A stretch of DNA of 64,000 nucleotides, taken from positions 3,842,001 through 3,906,000 of the forward strand of contig OX485804.1 in NCBI GenBank assembly GCA_950295325.1, read 5' to 3'. Position 1 is the stretch's first letter; the number at the start of each line of letters is the position of its first letter. Positions 1 through 11,086 of this stretch are shown here, piece after piece. A program made the translations under genes and the position numbers. The notes beneath the pieces were generated by a model. The model was not told the DNA's origin and did not search any database. It saw only the letters and a list, made by a program, of their open reading frames with translations. Source of the DNA: Polytrichum commune. Its lineage: Eukaryota > Streptophyta > Polytrichopsida > Polytrichales > Polytrichaceae.

Positions 1-908
1 AAGGCTTTCATTTTATTTTTCAGGAAGTCGGACCATGAACTTACCTTGTCCATTGTACATTAGTTACCCCAATTATCATGAAGTTTCCAATGACAAGTGA
101 AGCTCTGAAGTAGTTCCCAAATGAAAATGGATGTAATGTACATGTACATAACATGGATGAAAGGAATTGTAGCATTTATTCCTTTTTTAATATGAGATAA
201 TGTAAGCTCTACATGTCGTATTATCGAGTGCCACAGACGTATGAAAGTGGGAGTGTTGAACCAAGAAGTCGGTGCCGCAAAAATGTATCGTAATATCGAG
301 GGTGTTGTAGAAACGATTGTCGTACTAACGAGGTTGGACTGTATGGGAGCTAACAGTTTGTAATAATTACAATGTATTTATTGTAACAAATACATAAATT
401 GTTACAGAACATATGCTTGAGAATGTGACAGTATATTGTGAAGACAATTATATGGAATTATACAATTGTTAGGAAAAACCTTTATGTAGTAGGTGCATTG
501 AATGAAGTGTATAGGTAATTACAAACACACGGATTTCTAGTGACACATAATGTAATTGTATTAGCAGATAATATTCATGATGTGGGTGTAATTTGGTAAG
601 AAAGCGAATACACTTGATTATGTATATTGTAGAAGTATGTCGTGCATTAACATTCACCGTATAAAAGAAGCATGTACATTTTTAGTGAAGATTGTAATTT
701 TTATTAAACATATACATATTATATGAACTCAAGGAAATGTAATAAGAAACATATATGAACTATGATATGTAAATGTATGGCAAAGAGATATTGTTATATT
801 GCATCAAAATATCAAGTACAATGAAATTGGAAACTTCCAATGACAACATTGCCATATCTACTTATTTAGATTTTACAGCACACTTGCAAAAAGACCTGCC
901 ATCCTCTC
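1..908. other. AT-rich intergenic stretch, no gene seen
   Basis: No convincing coding frame is visible. Bases 24-50 (aagtcggaccatgaac) resemble, in inverse orientation, the short repeat seen at about 45,310-45,375 and 56,625-56,690, so the window probably begins at the edge of a copy of that small repeat. The rest is AT-rich and carries only short frames without recognisable motifs. Confidence 0.5.
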
Positions 909-1177
909 CTATGATGTTTGAGTCAGTTTAAACATCTTCAACTCCAACTGCCTATTCTCTTTCTGCATTTCAACAGCCGCCTCTAATTTCAACTCCTCAA
1001 TTCTACGGGTAGACTCACAAAACCGATCCAAAGAAGCTGCCATATCATTTGACAATCTTCTCTTCTTCACTGGTTGTCCCCGGACTCAAGGTAAGTTTGC
1101 GGCTCTAGTTCGAGGAGAATCCGGTTCCTCCTCTCCACCCTCTTGTGTTGCCTCTTCTTCTTGAGATGGAACTTGTT

Positions 1178-2188
1178 CAGACCTTGGACAACTGCCAAAA
1201 TAACTAAAGTTAACTAGATTTTTTTCCAAGGCATTTAGGGAACAACTATAGTTAACTGAAAAAATTTCAAACCCATTTGAAAAACAACTAAAGTTAACTA
1301 GAAAAAATCAAGACCAAATTCAAGAACAACTATAGTTAACTAGAATTTTTTTTAACAACAATAACTATGTATCTAACTATAGTTAACTAAAAAAAACTTC
1401 AATAAAAACTTTAGTCAATTGTAGTTATGAAATATAAACATCAAGCCTCATATTCTTCATCTGCCTCAATGTTGTCCTTATCTTCATCGTTGGTGTCGTA
1501 TTCCGACATAACTGGTCGCTTAGGAATAAAATTCTCCCATTGCGAGTCAAGCTTGACTACCTCAAATACGTCAGAACAAAGTAAATGCTTGTTCATCTTT
1601 AGGAACATGTTGACTTCAATTAAACCTGCTCGCAAAGAAGATCGCTTTGGAGCAATGACATCATTCATACCACCAAGATCGCATTCCAACCCGCCAGCTG
1701 ATCTCACTGTGTTGAGTTCCTCCAAGCTTGAGCATTTAAGTAAAGATCTATTGCACTTTAACTAGTAACAAAAGATCCTAACAGTGCACATTATGCAAAC
1801 ACAAGAGTTTGAAGCCTAATCCACCACCACATCGATGACTTGAGTTAGTTGACACAATGAAGCATAGATACCTTGCTTGCTCCAGATTGTCGAGTGTGCT
1901 CTCAAGAGGCTCTAGACCAAAAGGAGGAGAAGCTTCAAGATATACTAATTATTTTGAAAACCATTAGCCTTTAGCCCCTCATTCCTCGTCATCCTACCAT
2001 AATTTCAGGCTGCACTTAATGTTAGTTAACTAGATATAATTATAGTTAACTAGATTTTTTGGTAGTTTGAATTCAAAACAACTATAGTTAACTGGATTTT
2101 TTGACCGGTCAAATCGTGAACAACTGTAGTTACGAAGGGCAACTAGTTAACTACTAGTTGATTTAGTTGGTTAGTTGTCCAAGGTCTG
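1178..2188 (-). mobile_element. hAT-type transposon, internally deleted (1,011 bp)
   Basis: The ends are a perfect 16-bp inverted repeat, CAGACCTTGGACAACT. The flanking target duplication is 8 bp (AACTTGTT at 1170-1177 and 2189-2196). A CAG start and an 8-bp duplication are hAT hallmarks. Both ends carry clustered copies of a sub-terminal motif containing AGTTAACT(A), about ten in all, a usual arrangement for transposase binding in hAT elements. A minus-strand frame at 1441-1725 retains a piece that reads like the C-terminal dimerisation region of hAT transposases (KRSSL, then a hydrophobic FLKMNKHLL). The catalytic part is absent, so the element is non-autonomous. Confidence 0.88.
1441..1725 (-). 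pseudogene. hAT transposase C-terminal remnant
   Basis: This 94-residue frame lies inside the hAT element. Residues 23-52 (DVIAPKRSSL followed by an FLKMNKHLL stretch) match the end of the hAT C-terminal dimerisation domain, where a KRSSL-type motif precedes a helix ending in FL-x-N-x-x-LL. The tail is acidic. No upstream transposase sequence with the RNase-H-like catalytic residues is visible, so this is a leftover exon. The assignment rests on motif recall and on the hAT-type ends around it. Confidence 0.6.
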
Positions 2189-2686
2189 AACTTGTTCTTC
2201 TACACCCACATGTTCGCCATTGTCCATCCCACCGGGCACACCATCCGCCTTGGCGGTACCAGAGAGTACCTCATCGATGGTGTTAAACCAAATCCACTGA
2301 GATCTTGCATTGTCACCCGTGACATTGTGGAGTTTCTTTTCCTTGTGATAGTGCCGCTTGAGCTTGTCCCATTTGTCCCTAATTTGACTCCAAGTCCTCC
2401 TAGCCTCATTAGGATGCTCCCTCAAAATTTGCTCCCTAATCCTCTCCCAATTTTGTTGCTTAAACACAGTTGTGCCAAAGCTCTCAATCCTCTCCTTCAC
2501 CAATTCTATGAGAAAGTTGGTGGCACCATGGGTCCACTCCCTAGCCGGAAGAGATGAGGAACCTAAACCCGAAATTTTGTCATTGGTAGCGAGAGATGGA
2601 GTCCCCAAAATTGGAGGGGATGCAAGTACTACTTTCCCCAAATAACCCAAGCCTTCCTCCATGATTAAAAAAAAAAAAAGGCCCAA

Positions 2687-3330
2687 CTTGAGGGTGACGT
2701 GGAAGAAAGAAAGCCCAAATGTGGGTGTGAATATGAGAGAAGAGAAATGGGTGTGAGTATGAGTGAAGAGGAAGTGAATGATGTGGATGTTTAGTGTTCA
2801 AACTTGTGCTTAAGTATGTTTTGGGGAGGGGTGGAGAGGGGTGCTAAAGTTACTTGTCTTGCTGGGCTCATTAGTTACTGACAGCTGGGGTGAGATTTTT
2901 AAAGGACCTAGTGGCGGAGGGCGGCGAAGCCTGCAACCCCGGGGCTGGGGCGGAGGTCCGCTTCGCCGCCCTCCCCGGCGGAGGGCGGAGGGGTCTGTTC
3001 CAGCCAGATGAGATTCATCCGGCCCGCCAAGCGGAGCGGCGTAGAATGGCTCATGTGCACGGGCCTAGTGAGTCCATATGTGCGGGGACAGATCTGGAGC
3101 AGCTGCGATCTAGCTAGGTGTAAGCGAGGACCACGGGTAAGTTACTCTGGGCAGTGTGAGCAGGGACTTAAGCAACATGGAGTGATGCGACGCAGTGAGG
3201 AGTGAGGTGAGCCAATCTGTGCGGATAAACTGCGTGGAAGAGCAGGAAGTGAGATGGTGAGGAGGAGACGGAGAACATATACAGGAGAGCTCTGCAGGAG
3301 TGGCAGAGGGAGGGCATACCCTAAAGAGAC
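2687..3330. repeat. GC-rich stretch containing a copy of the array-unit upstream repeat
   Basis: From about 3,075 to 3,320 this DNA is nearly identical to 44,335-44,572, and in part to 53,730-53,825 and 55,979-56,005. The shared sequence includes gatctagctaggtg and gaggaccacggg. Elsewhere this repeat lies upstream of the array genes, so this copy may be the remnant of a further unit left of copy 1. Positions 2,910-3,000 are very GC-rich with imperfect inverted repeats. No gene seen. Confidence 0.6.
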
Positions 3331-3828
3331 CCAACTATCTCTGTCCGGCGTGACATGCGCATGTGGGGCCCACTACTGCATCTGCCCTCCGAAAATGTTT
3401 GCTTCATTGCCCATGCGGTCCGGTCAAGGCTGCCCAAAGCTCTTTGCCCAACATCTCTTCTCAAACACCTCTCTTCTTTGATGCCCCCCATTTCAAAAAA
3501 TAACAATTGCAATTTAACAATATTTCTTTAATACCATGGTGTTGTCTTTCTGCAATTGTCCTTCACTGCGATTGTCCTTCACCACCGCGATTGCAGGGTT
3601 GTCTATTGTGTCGTGACGGAGGCTAATCTCGGCATAATGTCGTGCCGTCACGACATTATGCCGGATGTTGTCTTTATCCTGACGGACTTGAATTTTGTGT
3701 GTAATTACATTACCTCATTTCGGACACGTAGGATGTAAGATGTCCACGTGTGATGACATGTCAGCAAGGTAGAGGTAAAGTGGGGGGGAAATTACTAGCG
3801 CTCGTCCGCCCCCGTTCCCAACCCCTGT

Positions 3829-3867
<39 letters not shown>

Positions 3868-4421
3868 CATGTTCCCGACCCCGTCCGCCCCGTTCCCGCC
3901 CCCGTCCGCCCCACACCCTCCTTAGTCATATTTTACTACTTTGATTTTAACAGAATGATAAACATAATGGCAAAATGGTTTACCTGGCGCTAGGCATATC
4001 CACGTCCACGTCGGCCTTTTCTGCCACATAGGACGCCACCTTGGCAAGAAGGTAAGTATTTTACCCACCCTACTAGCTTCCCCCTAGGTTGACCCTACGT
4101 AGACCCTATTGTGTCGTGACGGAGGGGTCCGTCACGACACGACACGTCATGACGGCACGACACCGTCATGACGTCGGGATAGACAACCTTGCGCGATTGT
4201 CCTTCATTGCGATTGTCCTTCATGGCTTAGTTTTGTCCTTCATGCCTATTGTCCTTCACCATGATTTTCGGATTTGATCTGATCGGGTCTCTTTAGCGTC
4301 CCGCTCTCTCTTGTGTCTCTTATAGCAAAACCCGTTGGACCATGTCAGTGCATTTATTAGGCCTTGAATAGTTTATTATGGGGACCACAACCACCAATGG
4401 TCCCTCTCCCACTTTTCCTTA
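3331..4421. repeat. Composite of inverted and direct repeats around a 36-A tract
   Basis: A 14-bp perfect stem is present at 3,633-3,662 (GGCATAATGTCGTG and its complement). Related gtcgtgacgg/gtcacgac inverted blocks recur at 4,110-4,170. The phrase GCGATTGTCCTTCA is repeated directly near 3,565 and near 4,193 and 4,208. A run of 36 A lies at 3830-3865, flanked by C-rich DNA. This looks like nested non-autonomous elements; I could not fix clean ends or a target duplication. No gene seen. Confidence 0.5.
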
Positions 4422-5877
4422 GGGCCGCTTTACACTACGGTGGAGAAGTCCTCCGGTCAAGAATTCTAGGGGAATTCTAAAATTTGATTGGCCAAGAGTG
4501 ACACTCTTGTCCGGTGGTGGTTTACACTACGGCCAAGAGTCCTTTGGTGGAGAACTTTGTACATGGATGAAATAATGACATGGTTGGCAACGTGGCAACA
4601 CTTTTTCCAAGCGGAGTTCTCCGGAGGTCAAGTTTCTTGGGCAACCTCAAAGCCTTGGACAACAAACTTGGCCTCCGGAGAACTCCAACTTTAATAAAAG
4701 AAATCTTTCGGGAGGTGCACTCCATTGTCAAGTTGAACACCACGTGCGATAAATAAAATCTACTTTCTACATAAAGCTTCACCAAAATGGGTCAAAATTT
4801 TATCAATTGTTTTTCATGAGTAGATATACACGGTATCTATTACATAGTAAAAAATAATAACCAAATTTGATGATTTTTTTTTATAAATTTTATAAAACAT
4901 ACCGTTTCTAACTAGAATGACGCAAAATTGAACTAAAACAATTACTACAAAAATTAAGATGCTCACAAATTTCAAAAAAATATAAAAAAGATATTATCAA
5001 AGGTTATGCATATGTAGAAAAATATCATAATTTTCAAAATTATATATGGCATATAATAAAGGGTAGCAAACTTTTATCACACGTGGTTAAGAAATGTAAG
5101 GGGGTGTGATCGCCCCAAGAGAAATATTTGCACTATTTTTCTCCCTCTTTAGCATGACATTTTTGGGAAATACAAAAAAGTCGTATTATCGAGGTGTCAT
5201 CTTCTAATTACTATGACAAATTACATAAAGTTGTCATACTATTGAGGAAATACAAAAACATAAGTAATATGCGCTTAAAAATATATAAAACAAGTTTAAG
5301 CAATATAGATGGTATGAAATAATAACTTATAACTCCAAATAACTACAAATATTCTCATGAACTCTTAAAATAAGAGTCCAAAGATCTTTGGTGTTGCCTA
5401 CCCAAGTTAGCAGCTATCATCTTATCTAAATTCCCATCTAAGTTTTGGGAACTAATAATTTCATTAACACCAAAGATAATGTTACCTACTTATTTACCTT
5501 AATTTGGATGTATTATAAAGGTGGAACATTTTCAAATAAATTATTGTCATGAAAGAAGTTCTAAAACATTGCTATATACATTTTTTTTATCAATATAATT
5601 TTTTTAAATATCAATACAATGGTCATTGAGGGGGTAAGGTTTCTACTATGGCCGACTTTGACCGTTTTGTGAAGTAGTCCGGTGGACTTCTCCTCTTGGT
5701 GAAGTTGTCCAATACACTTCTCCTCTAGGTGGTTACACTATGGCCGGTGAAGACTTCTTAAGGCATTATTTTATTGTCTTTTCATCTTCTCCGGCATACC
5801 ATCCCTCAAACAACCATGTCTTGGGCGAAAGTTCTTGACCGACCGGTGCACTTCTCCACCGTAATGTAAAGCGGCCC
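4422..5877. mobile_element. PIF/Harbinger-type non-autonomous element (1,456 bp)
   Basis: The inverted ends begin GGGCCGCTTTACACTACGGT and extend over about 28 bp with one mismatch. The target duplication is TTA (4419-4421 and 5878-5880). GGGCC-type ends plus a TTA/TAA duplication are diagnostic of PIF/Harbinger. Extra sub-terminal blocks resembling the ends recur inside (near 4,512-4,555 and 5,640-5,760). No transposase or Myb ORF is present; the interior is AT-rich. Confidence 0.85.
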
Positions 5878-5880
5878 TTA

Positions 5881-6887
5881 CATTAGGCACAATATTCCCC
5901 AAAACCTAGTGAGTAGTACAAGAATCAAATTGAGAGAGATCCCATTCTAAGAACTTCTTAAATTAAATTTTGAATGAAGCAATTATTCCCTAATCCAAGG
6001 GTTGTACGACACTTGTAACATTGATAAGAAAGCAATAATAATATTGCTCAACTACAAGGTTAAAAACCAAATGATTCACCCCTACCAACATGCTCAAGGG
6101 AATGGATAGCAAAATCGTACGCAATTAAAAACACCTTCCGCTTTTGGGATTTGAAATGTACATTTAGGCTCATCATCTAACTCTCACATCCATTTGATGT
6201 CATCTATGCCATTTGGTTTGCAAACCACCACACCTAATATTTTGCCAACCATCTTCTGAAGCATCTTGGGAGTAGAGATTTGTAAATAATCATAGGTTTC
6301 AACTTATCAATGATTGTCATGTTTAGAGCAAGAGCAAACCAAGGTAATGTAAAGCAACAAAGGAAGAAGACATGGCCCAATTTCTCTTGCTTGAAACATG
6401 CAACAACACCATGAAATTTATAAATGGTGCTCTAAACATAGTGAGCATATATGAACAATGTCTTATAGGCATTAAAACAAAGTATCCTATATATAACAAT
6501 GAACACATTAAAGTTGTAGCTTTACATGGGACCAATAGAAAATCAAGCATATTATGAACCTTATATACTCTCAAAGACCTACACTAAACAAATTAAGTTG
6601 AGCACATACTAATAATTCTTCATAATGAATCCCTCATCCAAGAGTAGAAGGACTATCATGACTCACTGCACGTTATCACCTATGGAGGTGTCATATCATC
6701 CATACTCCTCTGATTATATCCACAAACAGATTGATTGTGTTCAATAACCAACTTGAGTCTGTAAATGATGTCTATACTCTCGAAGACCTCCACAACTTGT
6801 CATCCACTGTCCTCTCGGTGGTTGTCCGGATTCTAGTCCATAACTACAATTTTTGAAAAGTACTAAAATGGTTAGAGTTGAATGGAC
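5881..6887. repeat. Downstream flank of array copy 1
   Basis: Positions about 6,090-6,887 are highly similar to 46,790-47,566, and 6,330-6,887 also to 37,300-37,852 and 60,740-61,298. This is therefore the conserved 3' flank of the array genes. It contains a 61-codon plus-strand frame (6372-6557), also open at 47051-47236 and 60783-60968 but broken downstream of copy 2. That frame has no motif I recognise and may be chance conservation of recently duplicated DNA. Confidence 0.65.
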
Positions 6888-9449
6888 TTAGCCCCAATAA
6901 ACTTGGTCAAGAGGTCCACTACCCTTGTGTTTGGAAAATTTTCCAACTGCCTTGACTTTCATCCTTTGAATATATTGGAGGGGAACAGCTGAACATTCAC
7001 ATTTCCCATGTATGAATGTGCCATCTGTAGGTGTTAACGTGCACGTAAGTGCACCACCAGTTTTGAAGCGCGTAGCACCACAGACAATGGCTTGCATCTC
7101 TCTGGATTTCCAGAAGTAATCCTTTTCATTGTAATCAATTTGGTCACCAATGATGTGTTTCCAACAGTCGTCACTTTCGGGTAATCCTTGGAGCTCCTTG
7201 TGAAGGACCATGTCTTTCAACACATTTTGGCCTTTGCGAATAATTTTCTCGGCAAAACGGATTCGAGAGGAGTTTGACAAAAACTCATGCCCCACATTTA
7301 TCTCTGATCGATATCGTGTTACTTCTAACGAACTCCCATGCAGAGAGCTTCTGAAAATCTCTGACACTACACTTGGATCGCCTTCAATAATGTCAGTAAG
7401 GAACATAAATCTCTTGGTCCCCTGGTCATACATGAAAACCTGCATGCAATTGTCATTATAGCTGTTTTTGATAACCAAATAATTCTCTGTACAATTGCTT
7501 ATGCTGCCATTCCTTAGTTTCACCTCCACCAAACGGTGCACTTCATCTCGTGACTCCGGAGGCACAACTATTGTTCCTGCCATTGTCATATCTGACAAAA
7601 TTTTGCACATCAGATCCTCCTCCAGGCGTGTAACATGTTTGGGTCGAGTTTCCCATGCTCCACTTAGTTGGAACCCTAGAAGTCCAATTCCAACACTCCA
7701 ATTGCGTTTGAATGCCATGACCATTGCTGCATCAACTTTTTGAGTCTCTTCAGCTGTTGGATGTTCAGGTAACAAGAGTTTTCTACCCAAATCTTGGATC
7801 GATTCTCCCATTCTCTTTTCCTCAATTTTGACAGTTGATGATGTAGTTTGTTGTTGTGGTTCACTCTCCGTTAAATGGACTGGCTTAGTTTTTCTAACAA
7901 CAAGGGGTTGTTCGGACGATGAGCACCGGGATCCATCTCCTCTCCATACAACATCATGTCCAACAATTGGGGTCTTTTTTTTTAAGGAAGCTTTTTGAGT
8001 CTCTTCAACAGTTTGATGTGCAGGTAACAAGACTTTTCTACCCAATTCTTGGATCGATTCTTCCATTCTGTTTTCCTCAATTCTGACAGTTGATGATGTA
8101 GTTTGTTGTTGTGGTTCATTCTCCATTAAACGGACTCGGTTGGCCTGTCTAGCACACGGGAAGAGTTGTTTTCCTCCATTTCCCCTCCATACAACATCAT
8201 GTTCAACAATTAGGGCCTCTTTTGTAAAGAGGACATGGCATGCTTTGAGATTACATGTGCTACCACCTTCTTCAGCCTCACACTCAATATGGCCATCATC
8301 TCCCCTCCATTGTAACTTAAAATGTTGATGTCCTGCTGCAAATGCAAAAGCCACCATCTGGAGAGCATTGCATTGTAAGCTTGAATTTTCAAGAAACTTG
8401 CTGTCTGGCAAACCGCTTAATGCTCTCCTTGCACACCTCGACCCTTTCTCACATGTGCCGTGTCTTTCAAGAGCAAATTTATGGAAATGGCCATCGTAGC
8501 AGGTCCCATCCTCATGCAAACAACTCACCCTTGTAAATCCATCCGTTGTTGTAACTTGCGTTGTCCCTATGTAATCCACACGTGAATCTTCACAAAACAT
8601 CCGGTGCTTGTTATCATATGCATCATCGATGAGCCCCTTATACAAAAGTATTCCTGTGAGGTCGTGTCGAATGACACACCATGAAGTACATCTTGTTTCA
8701 TCAAAAACATAAGGATCTCCTTCCACTATACAGATGAGACCTCCAAGTCGGTAGATGCTGTCAAGATCAACAAGATCGCTCCCCCTCCATTGTAATGGGA
8801 GTGAATCCCATTCAAAAAGCGCATGGTTCATCCGGTTTTGCAAAACCGTTGTTGCTGCTGTTGATAATATGTGTAGGGGCATACCCCTTATCATCAAGTT
8901 TTCGTCAATATTTTTAGAGAAAATAGCATGAGCAATGCTCTTTTCCATACCTTCCTTAATAATCTTGGCTTCATCCCAAACAACTTTTGATGGTGGCCAC
9001 ACATCATCAGTGCCCACCACTTGGCTTGCCCATTCCTGCAACTCATTGATCGTGGTTTGAATGGAACTCAGAAGAAGTGAAACCAACACACTCGCTTCTT
9101 TAGGCACTCCACGTCGCAGTTGCTCAAGGTCTTCAACATTATACTCATGGAAATTCTCAAGGTGTGTAATTTCCGTGGCTACAGTGCATTGCAGGTTTTG
9201 CAAATGTTGTTTCCTAAACAACGAGACAGTAAGCAAGCCTGAGTTCAACAAAGTTTTTGTCTTGTGACGCGTACTGTTTGGAGCATGAGAACAAACAACT
9301 TTGGTATGATACAAGTACATTCCTTGATAAACAGCACACACTGCTGTTGGCCAACTTCCATCAAACTCTGAGCTTTTGAAAAACTGCCAAAGCCATTTGT
9401 CTTCGTGAAGAACACCTCCAACCTTCATCAGACCAAAGAGGATGAAGTC
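6888..9449 (-). CDS. Array protein copy 1, main exon (unrecognised family)
   Basis: The exon starts at a splice acceptor (TTTGTAG, exon from 9449) and ends at a TAG at 6888-6890. From the acceptor it is 853 codons plus stop, with no interruption. The protein has two halves that repeat one motif order: EGDPYVFDE, then SGLPDS, then LQMVAFAFAAG in the N-half; EGDPSVVSE, then QGLPES, then MQAIVCGATRF in the C-half. The N-half is Cys-rich. The hinge between them (7,740-8,200) has two ~80-residue blocks, each ending in a module like STVKIEEKRM...LLPEHPTAEE. No signal peptide, membrane segment or known catalytic motif was seen. Just upstream on the same strand lie a linker exon (10,348-10,489) and a TIR exon (11,087-11,681), so this may be the C-terminal part of a TIR-containing protein; that join is inference. 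Confidence 0.8.
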   Translation of the reverse strand, partial: DFILFGLMKVGGVLHEDKWLWQFFKSSEFDGSWPTAVCAVYQGMYLYHTKVVCSHAPNSTRHKTKTLLNSGLLTVSLFRKQHLQNLQCTVATEITHLENFHEYNVEDLEQLRRGVPKEASVLVSLLLSSIQTTINELQEWASQVVGTDDVWPPSKVVWDEAKIIKEGMEKSIAHAIFSKNIDENLMIRGMPLHILSTAATTVLQNRMNHALFEWDSLPLQWRGSDLVDLDSIYRLGGLICIVEGDPYVFDETRCTSWCVIRHDLTGILLYKGLIDDAYDNKHRMFCEDSRVDYIGTTQVTTTDGFTRVSCLHEDGTCYDGHFHKFALERHGTCEKGSRCARRALSGLPDSKFLENSSLQCNALQMVAFAFAAGHQHFKLQWRGDDGHIECEAEEGGSTCNLKACHVLFTKEALIVEHDVVWRGNGGKQLFPCARQANRVRLMENEPQQQTTSSTVRIEENRMEESIQELGRKVLLPAHQTVEETQKASLKKKTPIVGHDVVWRGDGSRCSSSEQPLVVRKTKPVHLTESEPQQQTTSSTVKIEEKRMGESIQDLGRKLLLPEHPTAEETQKVDAAMVMAFKRNWSVGIGLLGFQLSGAWETRPKHVTRLEEDLMCKILSDMTMAGTIVVPPESRDEVHRLVEVKLRNGSISNCTENYLVIKNSYNDNCMQVFMYDQGTKRFMFLTDIIEGDPSVVSEIFRSSLHGSSLEVTRYRSEINVGHEFLSNSSRIRFAEKIIRKGQNVLKDMVLHKELQGLPESDDCWKHIIGDQIDYNEKDYFWKSREMQAIVCGATRFKTGGALTCTLTPTDGTFIHGKCECSAVPLQYIQRMKVKAVGKFSKHKGSGPLDQVYWG

Positions 9450-10347
9450 CTACAAACACCACATGTATGGTACATATCATGTCATATTTTTCATAAGCTG
9501 TCGATTATGTAACTGTGGAAGCACAGAATAAATGTAAAATCTAGGTAATCCAAGAATGGTTCCTCTCCTTTTTAGAACAGTTTGTTCTAAATCAACTCTT
9601 ATACTTCAAATGGATCAATGATTTGTTCTTCCACTAGGAGGAGAAACATCCTTGGAAAGACTGCGGCATTGAGAGGAATCCGTTCATATAATTTGTGTTA
9701 GAATTAGAAAAGGTTTTCTTCTTCAAACATCAGTTTTTGAACTTATTAGTAGCAAAGTTTCAAGAGGATTGTAAAATCAACTACAGAGACGTGTCATGAG
9801 GTCACATGACCTGTCAAAACTAGATCACACAAGTGTAAGAAGAGCAAGCTTTGCTTCCTCTTTCTTTACATTTCAATTTACAACTAGAATTCTTTGTAAT
9901 TTTGATTGGTCATGTGACCGTGCAATGTATCTTTGTGGTTGTTTCAACTAGTGAATGGTCGATTTAACAATTCCCTTTTTCTAAACATGGATTGTCCCTA
10001 GGTGTTGAATTCATGTCTAAGAAAGAAAAGAAAAGAATAATAATCATAATAATCATTTTTTAAACAAAGTAGCTCCAATTAAAGGGTTCTTAGAGACAAT
10101 TTGTCAGCTCCAAACCAAGTTCTAAAGACAGTGACCCCTGCAAGTCCCGGGGAGTGCACTTAAAGTTAAGATTAGGAATACACGTGAGTGCATTTTAATG
10201 GCATACCCCTACAATACTTGGCCTTAAAATATTTTTTAAATTAAGAAAATTTAAGTGCCAAATCATTATGTATATATCTATCACTTGGTATATATTTCAG
10301 GACGAAAAGTTTTTAAAATTTATTAAAAAAAATGATAGAAGTTTGAA
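9450..10347 (-). other. Intron-like region upstream of copy 1
   Basis: Positions 9,450-10,140 align with the introns of copies 2 and 3 (40,319-41,040 and 50,252-50,960). Similarity stops at about 10,150, where copies 2 and 3 continue to their own N-terminal exon and copy 1 instead continues to the TIR-linked exons. The polypyrimidine tract before the acceptor at 9,450 is conserved in all four copies. No coding sequence seen. Confidence 0.6.
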
Positions 10348-10489
10348 CTAAAATGTGTTGTTTTTTTGGTGGAGCATGGTTTGAAGACCAACTTTATGGT
10401 CCAGAGTCCCTGCTTGCATTCTAAATGAATGACGTCCCAATATTCGTTCAACTTCCTCAATGATTGTTTTTTCCAGCTTGCTTTCATCC
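10348..10489 (-). CDS. TIR to NB-ARC linker exon
   Basis: The acceptor is TATGCGTAG, with the exon from 10489. The donor of the TIR exon leaves two bases (GG), and this exon supplies the third, giving MAGDESKLEKTI with no frame break. The sequence that follows (KLEKTIIEEVERIL, then HKVGL) matches the linker of plant TIR-NB receptors: a helix after the TIR domain, then the VGL motif that begins NB-ARC. The frame then runs into a TAG at 10348-10350 without a P-loop. Either there is a donor before the stop (a GTTGGT at the HKV codons would be phase 0, as the copy 1 main exon requires) or the receptor is truncated here. Confidence 0.6.
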
Positions 10490-11086
10490 CTACGCATACC
10501 AATGTGGCACACACAATTATGAATATTGTTAGCATAGAATATTTGAAAGTACAATCATATATAGGTTGATGAATAGAGAGATTAACTATTCTAGTGTGGG
10601 TCCATGTCATCTTGGCATTTCAATGCACCTGTGCATATGAATTAATGTCCTAGACCATCCTCACAACATCCGTTCCATATGTCATAATCTACATACAAGT
10701 GTCCATTTTGAAACAATGAACACATCAATGCCCATGCACCTTTGTTGTTTCAAAGTTTCAAAACATATAAGAAGCACACCAAGAAGTACTCACTATATAA
10801 GTTTGGCCCTTCAATGAACCAATTATCAAATGTTTTTGACTCAAACCTCCACACGAACTCCAAACATGCACCAAAAACTTACTAAAAATGGAAAGATTTG
10901 AATGCAAAATAATCAACTCTTGACCAAAACTAGAATAGTTGAATTAAAGGATGACTGTATTGTACCTTTGAACATGTGAACCAGTTTTGCAACAAGGGAC
11001 AATGGGCAGTTTTCAGTTAACATGTACTAATTTAAAGAGTATTTAAAATATGTCAAATGATGATCCTTTTACTCAACATTACTTAC

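Larger units (their letters stand above)
909..2662 (-). pseudogene. Myb/SANT-like (trihelix-type) DNA-binding protein, split by a hAT element
   Basis: The N-terminal part runs from an ATG at 2662 down to about 2189 and the C-terminal part from 1177 down to a TAG at 909-911. The N-terminal part has a Myb/SANT-like helical domain: a Trp-rich pattern with WTHGATNFLIELVKERI, then NWERIREQIL, then TWSQIRDKWDKLKRHYHKEK. The C-terminal part is acidic and then has KKRRLSND and a predicted coiled coil rich in Glu, Leu and Lys. The two parts lie in one frame once the element at 1178-2188 and one 8-bp target duplication are discounted. Besides the insertion there is an in-frame TGA at 1086-1088, so the gene is probably dead. 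Such proteins are found both as host trihelix factors and as the accessory ORF of PIF/Harbinger transposons; I cannot tell which this was. Confidence 0.75.

Noticed and set aside
6372-6557. 61-codon plus-strand frame conserved downstream of copies 1, 3 and 4
   Set aside because: No motif, broken downstream of copy 2, and the conservation is no higher than that of the surrounding duplicated DNA.
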